Source: JBBDYH01 sp040901795 (GTDB taxonomy: Bacteria; Planctomycetota; Planctomycetia; Pirellulales; JALHPA01). From it: 64,000 bases of DNA. Made by a program: the position numbers and the translations under genes. The notes beneath the pieces are model-generated. The model made no database searches and was not told where the DNA came from. It saw only the letters and a list, made by a program, of their open reading frames with translations. Positions 7,447-16,600 of the stretch are shown one piece after another (within the stretch, counting starts at the first letter, position 1; every line of letters starts with the position of its first letter). Where the stretch lies: assembly GCA_040901795.1 (NCBI GenBank), contig JBBDYH010000147.1, positions 1-64,000 of the forward strand. The letters are read 5' to 3'.

Positions 7447-9521
7447 TGTTCCCCCGAGCCCTTGTTACTGCGCTGTTCGCGCTCACCACGTTTACGAGCG
7501 CGTTCTTGCTGTTCCAGGTGCAGCCGCTGTTGAGCAAGCGGCTGTTGCCCTGGTTTGGCGGCAGCCCGGCCGTCTGGACAACGTGTGTCCTGTTCTTTCA
7601 GTCTCTGCTGTTTGCCGGCTACGCCTACGCCCACGCCAGCGAGCACTGGCTGCCGCGGCGCGTACAGACGGCGGTACATATAGCGCTATTAACTGCCGCG
7701 TTGTTGCTGCTGCCGATTCTTCCCGGCGATCCATGGAAGCCGGCCGGCGACAGCGAGCCGATCGCCGGCATTTTGACGATCCTGGGGGCTTCCGTCGGGC
7801 TGGCATACTTTCTGTTGAGCTCGACGGGGCCTTTGGTCTCGGCCTGGTTCAGCCGCGTGTTTCCCCAGCGATCCCCCTACCGGCTTTATGCGCTTTCGAA
7901 TTTCGGTTCGCTGTTGGCGCTCGTCAGCTATCCGTTTGTGTTTGAGCCTGCGTTCTCGCTGGCTGAACAGGCCGACTATTGGGCTTGGGGTTATCGACTG
8001 TTCGCGCTGCTGTCCGCGGCTTCGGCGGCGGCTGTGCTCGTTCTCGGTCGAACTGAAAGCGGAGCGAGCGTCGCAGAACGCGCAGTGGGTGACTCACCGG
8101 CGACTGCAGCGCCACGTCGCTGGCAGCGCGCCGCGTGGATTGCCTTGCCGGCGTTCGCCTCGGTCGCCTTTCTGGCCACGACCAACTTCGTCTGCCAGGA
8201 CGTGGCCGTGGTGCCGTTTCTGTGGGTGGCGCCGTTGAGCCTGTACCTGCTCTCGTTCATCATCTGCTTCGATCACGAGCGCTGGTACCAGCGGCGCTTT
8301 TTTGCCGGCACATTTTTGTTGCTAGTCGCCTTCGGACCGTTCCTTTATGCGCTCGATCTGTCGTACGAGTACGTCTATGAGCTGAGCTTGTTTTTTGGCG
8401 GAATGTTTTGCGTGTGCATGATGTGCCACGGCGAGCTGGTGCGGTTGCGGCCTCCGCCGCGGCACTTGACGGCGTTTTACCTGTGCATCGCCGCGGGGGG
8501 CGCTTTGGGCGGCGTCTTCGTGAGCGTAATCGCTCCGTTGGTTTTCTCGACGCACTACGAGTGGCCGCTGGCGGCGATCGGATCGGTGTTCATGGCGTTG
8601 GCATTGCTAGGCGGAAACGAGCTGAGGCAATGGCTCATCGAGCGGCGACGCCTGGTCTTGCCGATTGCGGCGGTCGCGACCATCGTCGCGCTGTCCGTCG
8701 CCAAGCAGTTTGTGCTCGGCGACCAAAGGCTGATCTGGCAAGGGCGGAGCTTCTATGGGGTCGTGACCGTGACCGAATCGCGGGACGAACCGGAAAAGCG
8801 GCACCGCTTGATCCGCAACGGCAGAATCACGCACGGCATGCAGTTCACCGCGCCGAGCAAACGCCGGCTGCCTACCAGCTACTATGGGCCGGAATCGGGG
8901 ATGGGTCAGACGCTCGCCTACTTCGAGACGCGCGAAGGTGTCCGCGTCGGCGACGTCGGCCTGGGAGCCGGCACGCTGGCCACGTACGCGCGCAAGGGAG
9001 ATCTATATCGCTTCTACGAGCTCAACCCGGAGGTAATTGACCTGGCATACGAACACTTTACCTTTTTGGCCGATTGCCTGGGCGAAGTGGCGATCGTGCC
9101 GGGCGATGGGCGGTTGTCGCTTGAACGGGAGACATCACACGATTTCGATGTGCTGGTGCTCGACGCCTTCAGCGGCGACGCGATTCCCACGCACCTGCTC
9201 ACCACCGAGGCCTTCGAGACGTACGAGCGGCATTTGTCGCCCGACGGCGCGTTGTGCATTCATGTATCGAACCGCTATCTCGATTTGACGGGCGTCGTGC
9301 GGCGGCTAGCCGAACGGCACGGCTTCGACGTGGTCCACGTTGACCAGCCGGAGGACGACCGTGAGTCCGACGGAATCTACTCCTCGGAATGGATGGTCCT
9401 CTCAAAGAACCGCGCGCTGTTGGCGACGATCGATCAGCACGTTGTCGAGGCACCGGCCGGCCAGATGGATGCGCCGCTCTGGACCGATGCGCAGACCGAT
9501 TTGTTTAGCATTTTGAGGTGA
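7446..9521 (+). CDS. Integral membrane protein with spermidine-synthase-like domain
   Basis: The 691-aa protein's first ~430 residues form many transmembrane helices (for example LFALTTFTSAFLLFQVQP at the start). The C-terminal ~250 residues form a Rossmann fold of the spermidine synthase type: VGLGAGTLATYARKG near residue 505, an acidic residue in YELNPEVI, and LVLDAFSGDAIPTHLLT. This is the common fused membrane/spermidine-synthase-like architecture. The substrate is unknown, and genuine spermidine synthesis is uncertain because most such fusions are uncharacterised. The ATG at 7446 is preferred over the GTG at 7443. Expression is probably coupled to the LysM gene. Confidence 0.85.
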   Translation: MFPRALVTALFALTTFTSAFLLFQVQPLLSKRLLPWFGGSPAVWTTCVLFFQSLLFAGYAYAHASEHWLPRRVQTAVHIALLTAALLLLPILPGDPWKPAGDSEPIAGILTILGASVGLAYFLLSSTGPLVSAWFSRVFPQRSPYRLYALSNFGSLLALVSYPFVFEPAFSLAEQADYWAWGYRLFALLSAASAAAVLVLGRTESGASVAERAVGDSPATAAPRRWQRAAWIALPAFASVAFLATTNFVCQDVAVVPFLWVAPLSLYLLSFIICFDHERWYQRRFFAGTFLLLVAFGPFLYALDLSYEYVYELSLFFGGMFCVCMMCHGELVRLRPPPRHLTAFYLCIAAGGALGGVFVSVIAPLVFSTHYEWPLAAIGSVFMALALLGGNELRQWLIERRRLVLPIAAVATIVALSVAKQFVLGDQRLIWQGRSFYGVVTVTESRDEPEKRHRLIRNGRITHGMQFTAPSKRRLPTSYYGPESGMGQTLAYFETREGVRVGDVGLGAGTLATYARKGDLYRFYELNPEVIDLAYEHFTFLADCLGEVAIVPGDGRLSLERETSHDFDVLVLDAFSGDAIPTHLLTTEAFETYERHLSPDGALCIHVSNRYLDLTGVVRRLAERHGFDVVHVDQPEDDRESDGIYSSEWMVLSKNRALLATIDQHVVEAPAGQMDAPLWTDAQTDLFSILR

Positions 9522-9530
9522 GCGCACAAC

Positions 9531-9670
9531 CTCGTTCCCACGCTCTGCGTGGGAACGCACTGCCGCGAGGCTCTGCCTCGCAGAGGCTTGAAGTAAGCGT
9601 CGTTTTGCCGACATCTCGGCAGGCGGAGCCTGCCGGGCAGCGCGTTCCCAGGCGGAGCCTGGGAACGAGA
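9531..9670. repeat. Cluster of hairpin repeats between convergent genes
   Basis: Three or four perfect hairpins with three-base loops lie here: CGTTCCCACGC-TCT-GCGTGGGAACG (9533-9557), a CGAGGC-TCT-GCCTCG hairpin, GGCAGGC-GGA-GCCTGCC, and CGTTCCCAGGC-GGA-GCCTGGGAACG (9643-9667). The tract fills the gap between two convergent genes and might stop transcription from both sides, though it has no T-tract. The same hairpin family occurs inside the kinase gene at 48541-48710. Confidence 0.8.
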
Positions 9671-9685
9671 GCGTCGAGACCGCCG

Positions 9686-10534
9686 TCATAGCCTGTCCAA
9701 GAACCGATCCGCCGCCTCCCAAAACGGCAAGCTGCGCGGATCGTTGTGGTCGCCGTTGGGGATCGTAATGAACTCCTTCGGCTCGTTGGCCGCTTCGAAG
9801 AGCCGGCGGCCGAGCTCGTAGGGGATTACTGAGTCGCGATCGCCATGGGCTTGCAACAGCGGTCCTTTGTACTGGGCGATCTTGTCGATCGACCGCAGGC
9901 GATTTCGCATCGCGAGCCGCACCGGAACCCACGAATAGTGATGAGCGGCCACATCGGGCAGGGATGTGAAGGCGTGTTCCAGAATCATCCCGCGGGCGCC
10001 GTCGGCTGCCAGTTCCACCGCCACGCCGCAGCCCAGCGATTCGCCCCAAAGGAGGAGCTCCTTTTCGGGCGTGCCGGTCTTCGCTGCCAGCCAGGCCCGT
10101 GCCGCGCGGCCGTCAGCGATCACGCCGGCTTCCGTCGGCGAGCCTGCACTCCGCCCGTATCCACGGTAATCAAGCGCGAGGACAGAGACGCCAAGCGCAT
10201 TGACGCGACGCAGAAACTCCGCGCGGCCTGCGATATTGCCGGCATTACCGTGTAGAAAGAGCGCGACGGCGCGCGGTTTTGGATGCGGAACGTACCACCC
10301 GTGCAGCGCGGTTCCATCTTCGGCGGTGAGCTCCGCATCCTCGAACTGCAGTTCGCGCGGTTGCCAATCGCCCACCGGATACGGCACCGGGTGAAAGACG
10401 AGACGGTTCTCGAAGAGCATCAGCAAGATCACAAAACCAAGGTAGGCAACGAGTGCGACGCGTATCATGCGCCAAGCCAGCGATCGTTTTGGACCGCGGA
10501 GACGCGGAGACGCAGAGCTGGCAAGCACAGGCAA
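9686..10534 (-). CDS. Membrane-anchored alpha/beta hydrolase
   Basis: The 282-aa protein has an N-terminal transmembrane anchor (residues ~24-42) and an alpha/beta-hydrolase domain. The oxyanion loop is HGNAGN (95-100) and the nucleophile elbow GESLG (Ser166). An Asp follows in HGDRDSVIP and the catalytic His is in NGDHND. It belongs to the BEM46/YqkD-like group of esterases of unknown substrate. The start is not fixed, since another ATG (MIRVALVAY) lies 22 codons in, but both keep the anchor. It is convergent with the preceding gene across a hairpin tract. Confidence 0.85.
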   Translation of the reverse strand: MPVLASSASPRLRGPKRSLAWRMIRVALVAYLGFVILLMLFENRLVFHPVPYPVGDWQPRELQFEDAELTAEDGTALHGWYVPHPKPRAVALFLHGNAGNIAGRAEFLRRVNALGVSVLALDYRGYGRSAGSPTEAGVIADGRAARAWLAAKTGTPEKELLLWGESLGCGVAVELAADGARGMILEHAFTSLPDVAAHHYSWVPVRLAMRNRLRSIDKIAQYKGPLLQAHGDRDSVIPYELGRRLFEAANEPKEFITIPNGDHNDPRSLPFWEAADRFLDRL

Positions 10535-10651
10535 GTAAGAGGCTCCGAAAACGAATTGCGACGGGTTCTTTACTCCGCGCCTCCGCGGTTCAATCCCTTC
10601 GTCACAGAAGCGGGGAGCGTTGATGCTCAGGTCCCGCCCGTCAGGCGGGCC

Positions 10652-11515
10652 CTACTTCTTATAGAACTTGTAATTCGGGTTCCGCGGGTCGAAGTCGGCG
10701 TCGGTCAAACCGACGTCCGTCTTCACGTTGACGTAGGTGTATTCCTCGAGCAACAGCGGCTGGCCGCCGTCTTCCTTGGGCCAATCGTAGGCCTCGAAGC
10801 GGATCGGGATGTTCAGCTCGTCGTCGATGTAGATCCGGGCCAGGTGATAGCGGAAGTTCTTTCGCGGGACCGGATGCTTGACTTGGATGCAGGTGCAGGT
10901 GCGGTTGTTGATCTTGGCGTTGGGATACTCCTGGACTTCGCACTCACCGAATTTGCGGTCGCTCTCGCCGACTTCGACCAGACGCTTCGTCAGGTTGAGG
11001 AGGCCGACCTCCGTGATTGGATAACGATTGCCTTGCATCGCCATCGGCGAATTCGGCTTGAGATGGACGGCGCCCACCAGGGCTTTGAGACCCTTGGCCT
11101 CATGCGCGATCAGGTTGCCGTCGTTCTGACCGGCGACATAGATCACCTCGCGACCGGTCGTATCGTCGGGCTTTAGGAAATACATGTATGCGCTGAACGG
11201 CTGATGCCGCACCTTCGTGAACATGTACTCCGCCTCGGTCAGTTTGCCATCCACGCGCTCGCGCTTGACCAGCGTGCAGGTGTAATCCTTGACCTCACGC
11301 TCGATCTGCTTGAGGGCCTTGTACGCGCGGTCGAGAGCCGGCTCGAGCGGGTGTCCGGACAATTGGCCAAGCTCCGGCGCCCAGCCGCCGGGCGGAACCG
11401 GCGTAGCGGCGTGGGCTGCGTTGTTTTGCGCCATGGCCACCGACGCAACGACCAGTAACGCGACCGCCAGCGTGCCGAAGCACTCAATCCGGCGAATGCT
11501 CAAGATCCTTCGCAT
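10652..11515 (-). CDS. DUF1571 family secreted protein
   Basis: The 287-aa protein has a clear signal peptide (CFGTLAVALLVVASVAMA, residues ~12-29). The body, with YTCTLVKRERVDGKL, MYFLKPDDTTGREVIYV and DPRNPNYKFYKK, matches my memory of the planctomycete-rich DUF1571 family. The overall shape (an outer-membrane-lipoprotein-sorting LolA-like beta sheet) is an inference from the pattern. The role is unknown. The neighbouring hydrolase (118 nt downstream, same strand) may be co-transcribed. Confidence 0.8.
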   Translation of the reverse strand: MRRILSIRRIECFGTLAVALLVVASVAMAQNNAAHAATPVPPGGWAPELGQLSGHPLEPALDRAYKALKQIEREVKDYTCTLVKRERVDGKLTEAEYMFTKVRHQPFSAYMYFLKPDDTTGREVIYVAGQNDGNLIAHEAKGLKALVGAVHLKPNSPMAMQGNRYPITEVGLLNLTKRLVEVGESDRKFGECEVQEYPNAKINNRTCTCIQVKHPVPRKNFRYHLARIYIDDELNIPIRFEAYDWPKEDGGQPLLLEEYTYVNVKTDVGLTDADFDPRNPNYKFYKK

Positions 11516-11717
11516 ATCACACTCCTTTTTTGTCTAGGATGGCCGCATCCGTCTTATCGCCATACCTTACGGAAACAATTACAATCGCTCGCGGAATCGG
11601 ACGCGCTTGCCCAACGGGTCCATTTTTGCCCAAACCGGTTAAACCATCCCACCGGCCTGTGCAAGGTTACCCAGCATCTTAATACGATACTCGCCCTAGT
11701 GGGAGTTCAATTTTGCG

Positions 11718-12365
11718 ATGCCAGCACCGCAGGTTTTAACCATTGTTTCCCGGCCATTTGAGCAGAACTCGTACATCGCCTGGCGCGAAGGGCAGGGCGA
11801 CTGCCTCGTGTTGGACCCGGGTTTTGAGCCGGACCTCATTCTCGCGGCGGTGGAACGCCACAACTTGCGGCCGGTGGTGATCTTGAACACGCATGGCCAT
11901 TCCGACCATATCGCGGGAAACGCCGCGATGAAAGAGCGCTGGCCCGAGTGCCCGCTGGTGATCGGAATCCACGAGACCGACAAGCTCAGCGATCCGATGC
12001 AGAACCTCTCCGGGCTGTTTGGGCTCGCACTCACCAGTCCCCCAGCCGACCAAACTTTGGCCGAAGGCGACCAATACTCGGTCGCCGGCTTCGAATTCCT
12101 GGTGCGGGAAATCCCGGGGCATTCCAGTGGACACGTCGTTTTCATTTCACAAAAAGACACCCCGCCGGTGGTCTTTGGCGGCGACGTGCTGTTCGCCGGC
12201 GGCATCGGGCGGACGGATTTTCCCGACGGCAACTTCGATCAGTTGGCTCAAGGAATTCGCCAGAAGCTGTACACGCTTCCGGACGACACCATCGTTTATC
12301 CCGGTCACGGTGAGCCGACGACGATCGGCCATGAGAAGCGAACCAACCCGTTTGTGCGGGGATGA
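11718..12365 (+). CDS. MBL-fold metallo-hydrolase (glyoxalase II-like)
   Basis: The 215-aa protein has the metallo-beta-lactamase metal motif THGHSDH (His59, His61, Asp63, His64), further ligands in PGHSSGH and FGGDVLF, and a final YPGHGEPTTIG. The length and motifs fit the short glyoxalase II/YcbL-type subgroup, which hydrolyses thioesters, although many members are of unknown substrate. The 5' region (11516-11717) is a divergent gap shared with the DUF1571 gene, with no strong promoter visible. Confidence 0.88.
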   Translation: MPAPQVLTIVSRPFEQNSYIAWREGQGDCLVLDPGFEPDLILAAVERHNLRPVVILNTHGHSDHIAGNAAMKERWPECPLVIGIHETDKLSDPMQNLSGLFGLALTSPPADQTLAEGDQYSVAGFEFLVREIPGHSSGHVVFISQKDTPPVVFGGDVLFAGGIGRTDFPDGNFDQLAQGIRQKLYTLPDDTIVYPGHGEPTTIGHEKRTNPFVRG

Positions 12366-12377
12366 CTACAGTTGCTT

Positions 12378-12486
12378 GTAGGGATCGCCCGAAGCTTGCC
12401 CACCGTGGCGGGTGGCGATCCGGAAGCGCCAATGGATATCGCTATGTCAACTCGCCCAACGGAACGGCACAGAGGCCGTTCCCTAC
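12378..12486. repeat. Palindromic repeat, GTAGGG...CCCTAC ends
   Basis: The element begins GTAGGGATCG and ends CGTTCCCTAC. Bases 12448-12486 (39 nt) are identical to the reverse complement of 20889-20927. It lies between the MBL gene and the ABC fusion, and just upstream of the ATG of the latter. Confidence 0.8.
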
Positions 12487-12493
12487 AGAGCCC

Positions 12494-13567
12494 ATGATTA
12501 GCGTCAGCGACTTGCGAAAAGCATATGGCAGCAACGTTGCCGTCGACGGCGTGTCGTTCGCCATCCCGGCGGGCGAGACGTTTGGATTGCTCGGACCAAA
12601 CGGCGCGGGCAAGACCACTACCATGCACATGCTCGCCGGCGCGCTCAAGCCCGACGGGGGGCGCATCGAGATTGCTGGCGCGGCCGATCCGACGAAAGCG
12701 CGATTGCGACGCACCATCGGCATCGCGCCGCAGGCGACAGCGCTGTACGAAGATCTGACCGGAACGGAGAACGTCCGCTTTTTCGGCGCGCTGTACGGAC
12801 TTGCCGGTAATTCTTTGCGCGAGCACGTCGCCAAGGCGCTAGAATTTGTCGGCCTTGCCGATCGCGGCAAAGACCTCGTCAGCACCTATTCCGGCGGCAT
12901 GAAGCGGCGGCTCAACATTGCGGCGGCTGTCGTGGCCGATCCGCAGGTGATCCTGTTCGATGAACCGACCGTGGGCGTCGACCCGCAGTCGCGAAACTCG
13001 ATGTTCGACAACATCGAACAGCTCAAGCGATCGGGAAAGACGATTCTCTACACGACGCACTACATGGAAGAGGCTCAGCGGCTGTGCGATCGCGTGGCGG
13101 TCACGCGCGGTGAAATTCTGGCGGGCAAGGGCCTGGCGTGCTTTCTCGCCTGCGCCATCATTTCCGCATTCCTGCTCGCGCTGGGATGGCTGGTGTTCGG
13201 CGTCCGCGTTCTCGATCCCGTCAAGCTCGCCGTGGCGATCGCGGCTTCGTCCGCCTGCTTCGTGGGACTGATGATGTTTACCAGCGTCTTGGGCCGCACG
13301 GAGCGCGCGGTCGCCGGCTCGGTGTGGGCGATTCTGATGCCGCTGGCGATGCTGGGCGGCAGCATGGTGCCGCAGATCGCGATGCCCCGCTGGATGCAGA
13401 CCGCCGGCAGCGTAAGCCCCGTGAAGTGGACGATCCGCTCCTTCGAAGGCGCGATCTGGCGCGATCTGCCCTGGAGCGAAATGCTCGCCGCCAGCGGAAT
13501 TCTCGTCGCCATGGGGGCGGTATTCTATGCGATCGGGCTGACGATTTTGCTGAAGTACGACGCGTAA
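12494..13567 (+). CDS. ABC-2 transporter: ATPase fused to the C-terminal half of its permease (deletion product)
   Basis: From ATG 12494, residues 1-203 are an ABC ATPase: Walker A GPNGAGKT (34-41), signature YSGGMKRRLN (132-141), Walker B VILFDEP (152-158), H-loop YTTHYMEEAQRLCDRVAV. Directly after VAV the chain becomes an ABC-2-type permease tail, TRGEILAGKGLACFLAC, with four hydrophobic segments and FEGAIWRDLPW near the end. ATPases of this type normally have about 100 more residues after the H-loop and the permease is normally a separate ~370-aa protein, so about 1 kb seems to have been lost in frame. The frame is open over 357 codons, but a working exporter is doubtful. It may be a recent in-frame pseudogene. 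Confidence 0.75.
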   Translation: MISVSDLRKAYGSNVAVDGVSFAIPAGETFGLLGPNGAGKTTTMHMLAGALKPDGGRIEIAGAADPTKARLRRTIGIAPQATALYEDLTGTENVRFFGALYGLAGNSLREHVAKALEFVGLADRGKDLVSTYSGGMKRRLNIAAAVVADPQVILFDEPTVGVDPQSRNSMFDNIEQLKRSGKTILYTTHYMEEAQRLCDRVAVTRGEILAGKGLACFLACAIISAFLLALGWLVFGVRVLDPVKLAVAIAASSACFVGLMMFTSVLGRTERAVAGSVWAILMPLAMLGGSMVPQIAMPRWMQTAGSVSPVKWTIRSFEGAIWRDLPWSEMLAASGILVAMGAVFYAIGLTILLKYDA

Positions 13568-13684
13568 GTCGCGAACTTGCCGGGACTCCCGCCCAGCTCC
13601 CGGCGCTGCCGGCATTGTTACGCAAAATCCGGGATTTAACTATTCTTTGCCGAAATCCAACGCCGGTGCGCATGAATTCGACGC

Positions 13685-16600
13685 TCAACGCCGCGCTTCG
13701 CGCTCGATCCGCCCCGCGTGCATCAAGCCGATCTGGTCTCGCCCATCGGCGTTCCAGTCGCCGACGACGGGTTGGTCGCCAGACTCGCCCATCTGGACGC
13801 GGAGGTCTTCGGCGTCGATCCGGTAGTTGCGGTTGCTGTCGAGAATCCACTCCCCGTCGCGATAGACGCCCAGCTCGTCGATCCCGTCGCGGTTCCAATC
13901 GCCGGCAAGAGGGATGTCATTCTTTTGACCAAAGTCGGCGCGGCGGTCGGCAGGTGTGAAGAGTCCGTCGCCGTCAACGTCCATGTGCCATACGCCGTTG
14001 CGGAACACGCCGATGCAATCGACGCCGTTGCCGGCCCAGTCGCCGGCCACTGGATGGTCGCCGGTGACACCGAAGTTGAAAACGTGATCGATCAGATCGG
14101 CGCGAAGTGCCCCCTGCACGCTGACCTTGACCATCCGTCTACGCAACGGAGCATCCTCCTTGTTCGGCGGCAGGTTCTTGGCCGTCGCCTTCGGCATGTT
14201 CAGCGAGTGCGGCAGGCCCGGCTCGTGAGCGATCGCGCGCGGATCGCCGGTCCAGGCGCGGCCGAAGACGCCGATGTCATCCTTGCCGTCGCCGTCCCAA
14301 TCGCCGACCACGGGCAAGTCCCCTTCGGCGCCGAGCTTGGCCCACAAGTCGTCTTCGTCCCATTGGCCGTTGCCGTTGATGTCGATGAACCAATCGCCGT
14401 TGATAAAGGCGCCGATCTCCGAGCGGCCATCGCCGTTGAAATCACCCGACACGGGGATTGCGTTTTCGGCCCCGAACAGGGCGGACTTGGCTGGCTCATC
14501 GGCCTCGCCCACCAGCATCCACTGGGCGGCATCGAGGTTAGCGCCGGTCCACGTTGAGACGTTGAACACACTCGACGGCGCCTCGACGAGCATCTCGCCG
14601 CTGCGTGCGCCGCGCGGCGTCCCGCCGTTGACCACGCTCAGATGCCAGGTGCTCACACCGCCTGCATTGCCGGTCAGAATCAACGGCGGAATGAACACTG
14701 CGATCGGGTCCGAAACAAACGGCGCGACCAAAGGCTGCGGCACGCCGCCGGGGTTGAACACACGCGGCGCCTCGGGATTGATCGGCTCGGCAAAGAACAC
14801 CGGCAAGGCTGGCGGCTGGGACGCAGGCGGCGGGTCTGTTTCAATTATCCGAATCTCGCTGAAGTTGTTCTCGACCGATATGACGCCCGCCGGCAACGGA
14901 ATGCGGATGATCGCGTCGAAATCGTGCGCCACGGAGAGCGTTTGCAGAATCTGCGGGCTGATTTCGTCGTTGCGATTGATGGCAATGCCGCCTGTGGTGC
15001 CCGGCGTATCGATGAAGTCGATATAGTCGAGTGGTTGCACCTGCCGCACCGTGTAGACCCCCGGCGCCAGCCCGCCGAATTCGTAGTACCCGTTGGCGTC
15101 GGTCACGGCGGTTCGCGGTTGGCCGGCAGCGTCGAAGATTGGCTCGCCGCTGAGGTTTCCCAAGAGCAACGTCACGCCCGCGATCGGCAGGTCGCCGGCA
15201 TCGCGCACACCGTTGCGGACGGTAGCCGGATCGATCGGCTGGCCGCGCACCGTAGTGAGCGTTGGACCATCCTGGAAGACGTAACCCGAAATCGAAGCGG
15301 CGGGGATTTCGCAGAAGTCGTAGTCCAGGGCGTTCGTGCCGGAGCCCAAGGTAATATGGCTGATCAAGTCATTGCTGGCGATCACGCCTCCGGCCGTGCC
15401 GACGTGCTCATCGCCATCCAAGTAGCCAGCGGGTTGTACCTCGCGAACGCTGTAGACTCCGGGCGCCAGGCCGTCGAATTGATAGCGGCCTTCCGCATCG
15501 GTCAGCTCGGTGGCGACGACGATGCCCTGGTCGTTGAGCAGTTGCACCGTGACGCCCGACAGTGGGATATCGCTCGGCCCGATGATGCAATCGCCCTCGG
15601 GGTCGGCATGCACGCGTCCGCTGATGCTGGCTGGGATCGCCTCGCAGAAGTCGTAGTTAATTGCGTTTTTCGCCGAAGTGAGGACGATCTCGCTGATCAC
15701 GTCGGGCGCTGTGATCACGCCGCCGGAGTCGCCGACGACCGTACCACCCTGATAGTACCCGGCCGGTTGCGTCTCGCGAAGCGTGTATTCGCCCGGCGCC
15801 AGGTTGATGAACTCGTAGCGGCCTTCGGTATCGGTAAACGAGGTGGCGACGACGATGTCGTGTTCGTCGAGCAGCTCGATCTTGACGCCGGCCAGCGGAG
15901 TATCCTCGGGTCCGAAGATGCAATCCCCCTCGGGATCAGCGTACACGCGGCCGCGGATGCTGGCCGGCATCAACTCGCAGAAGTCGTAACGCACCGCGTC
16001 AGTACCCGAGCCGATGACGATCTGCCCGATATGATCATCGCCGACGATCACGCCCCCGGCGCTGCCGACGTGCTCGTCGCCTTGGTAGTAGCCGGCGGGT
16101 TGCACCTGACGCACGGCATACGTGCCCGGCGCGAGGTTGTCGAAGCGATATTCGCCCTGGTTGTTGGTGAACGTCGTTTGCAGCACGTTGCCGCTGCTGT
16201 CGAGCAATTGCACCGCCACGCCGGCCAGCGGAAGATCGCGCGGGCCGATGATGCAGTCCCCCTCGGGGTCGGCATGAACAAGACCGCTGATGCTGCCGGG
16301 TAGTAATTCCCAGAAGTCGTAGCGAACGGCATCGGCGCCGGAGCCTAGTGTAACTTGCCCAATAATGTCGGCGACCGCATCGTTGCCGCCGTGCGAACCC
16401 GCCCGTTGGCCGCCGTGGTAATATCCAACTGGCTGGACCTCGCGCACGGTATAGGCGCCCGGCGCGAGGTTTGTGAAGCTGTACTCGCCTTCGGTGTTGG
16501 TTTGCGTCGTATGAATCACCGTGCCCGTCGCGTTCACGAGCTGAATCACGACGCCGCCGAGACGCAGGTCGTTGGCGCCAAGCTGCCCATCCCCCTCGGG

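Noticed and set aside
12362..12493. Longer start of the ABC fusion (44 extra codons)
   Set aside because: The extra codons are the GTAGGG repeat and overlap the MBL gene; the ATPase begins naturally at ATG 12494.
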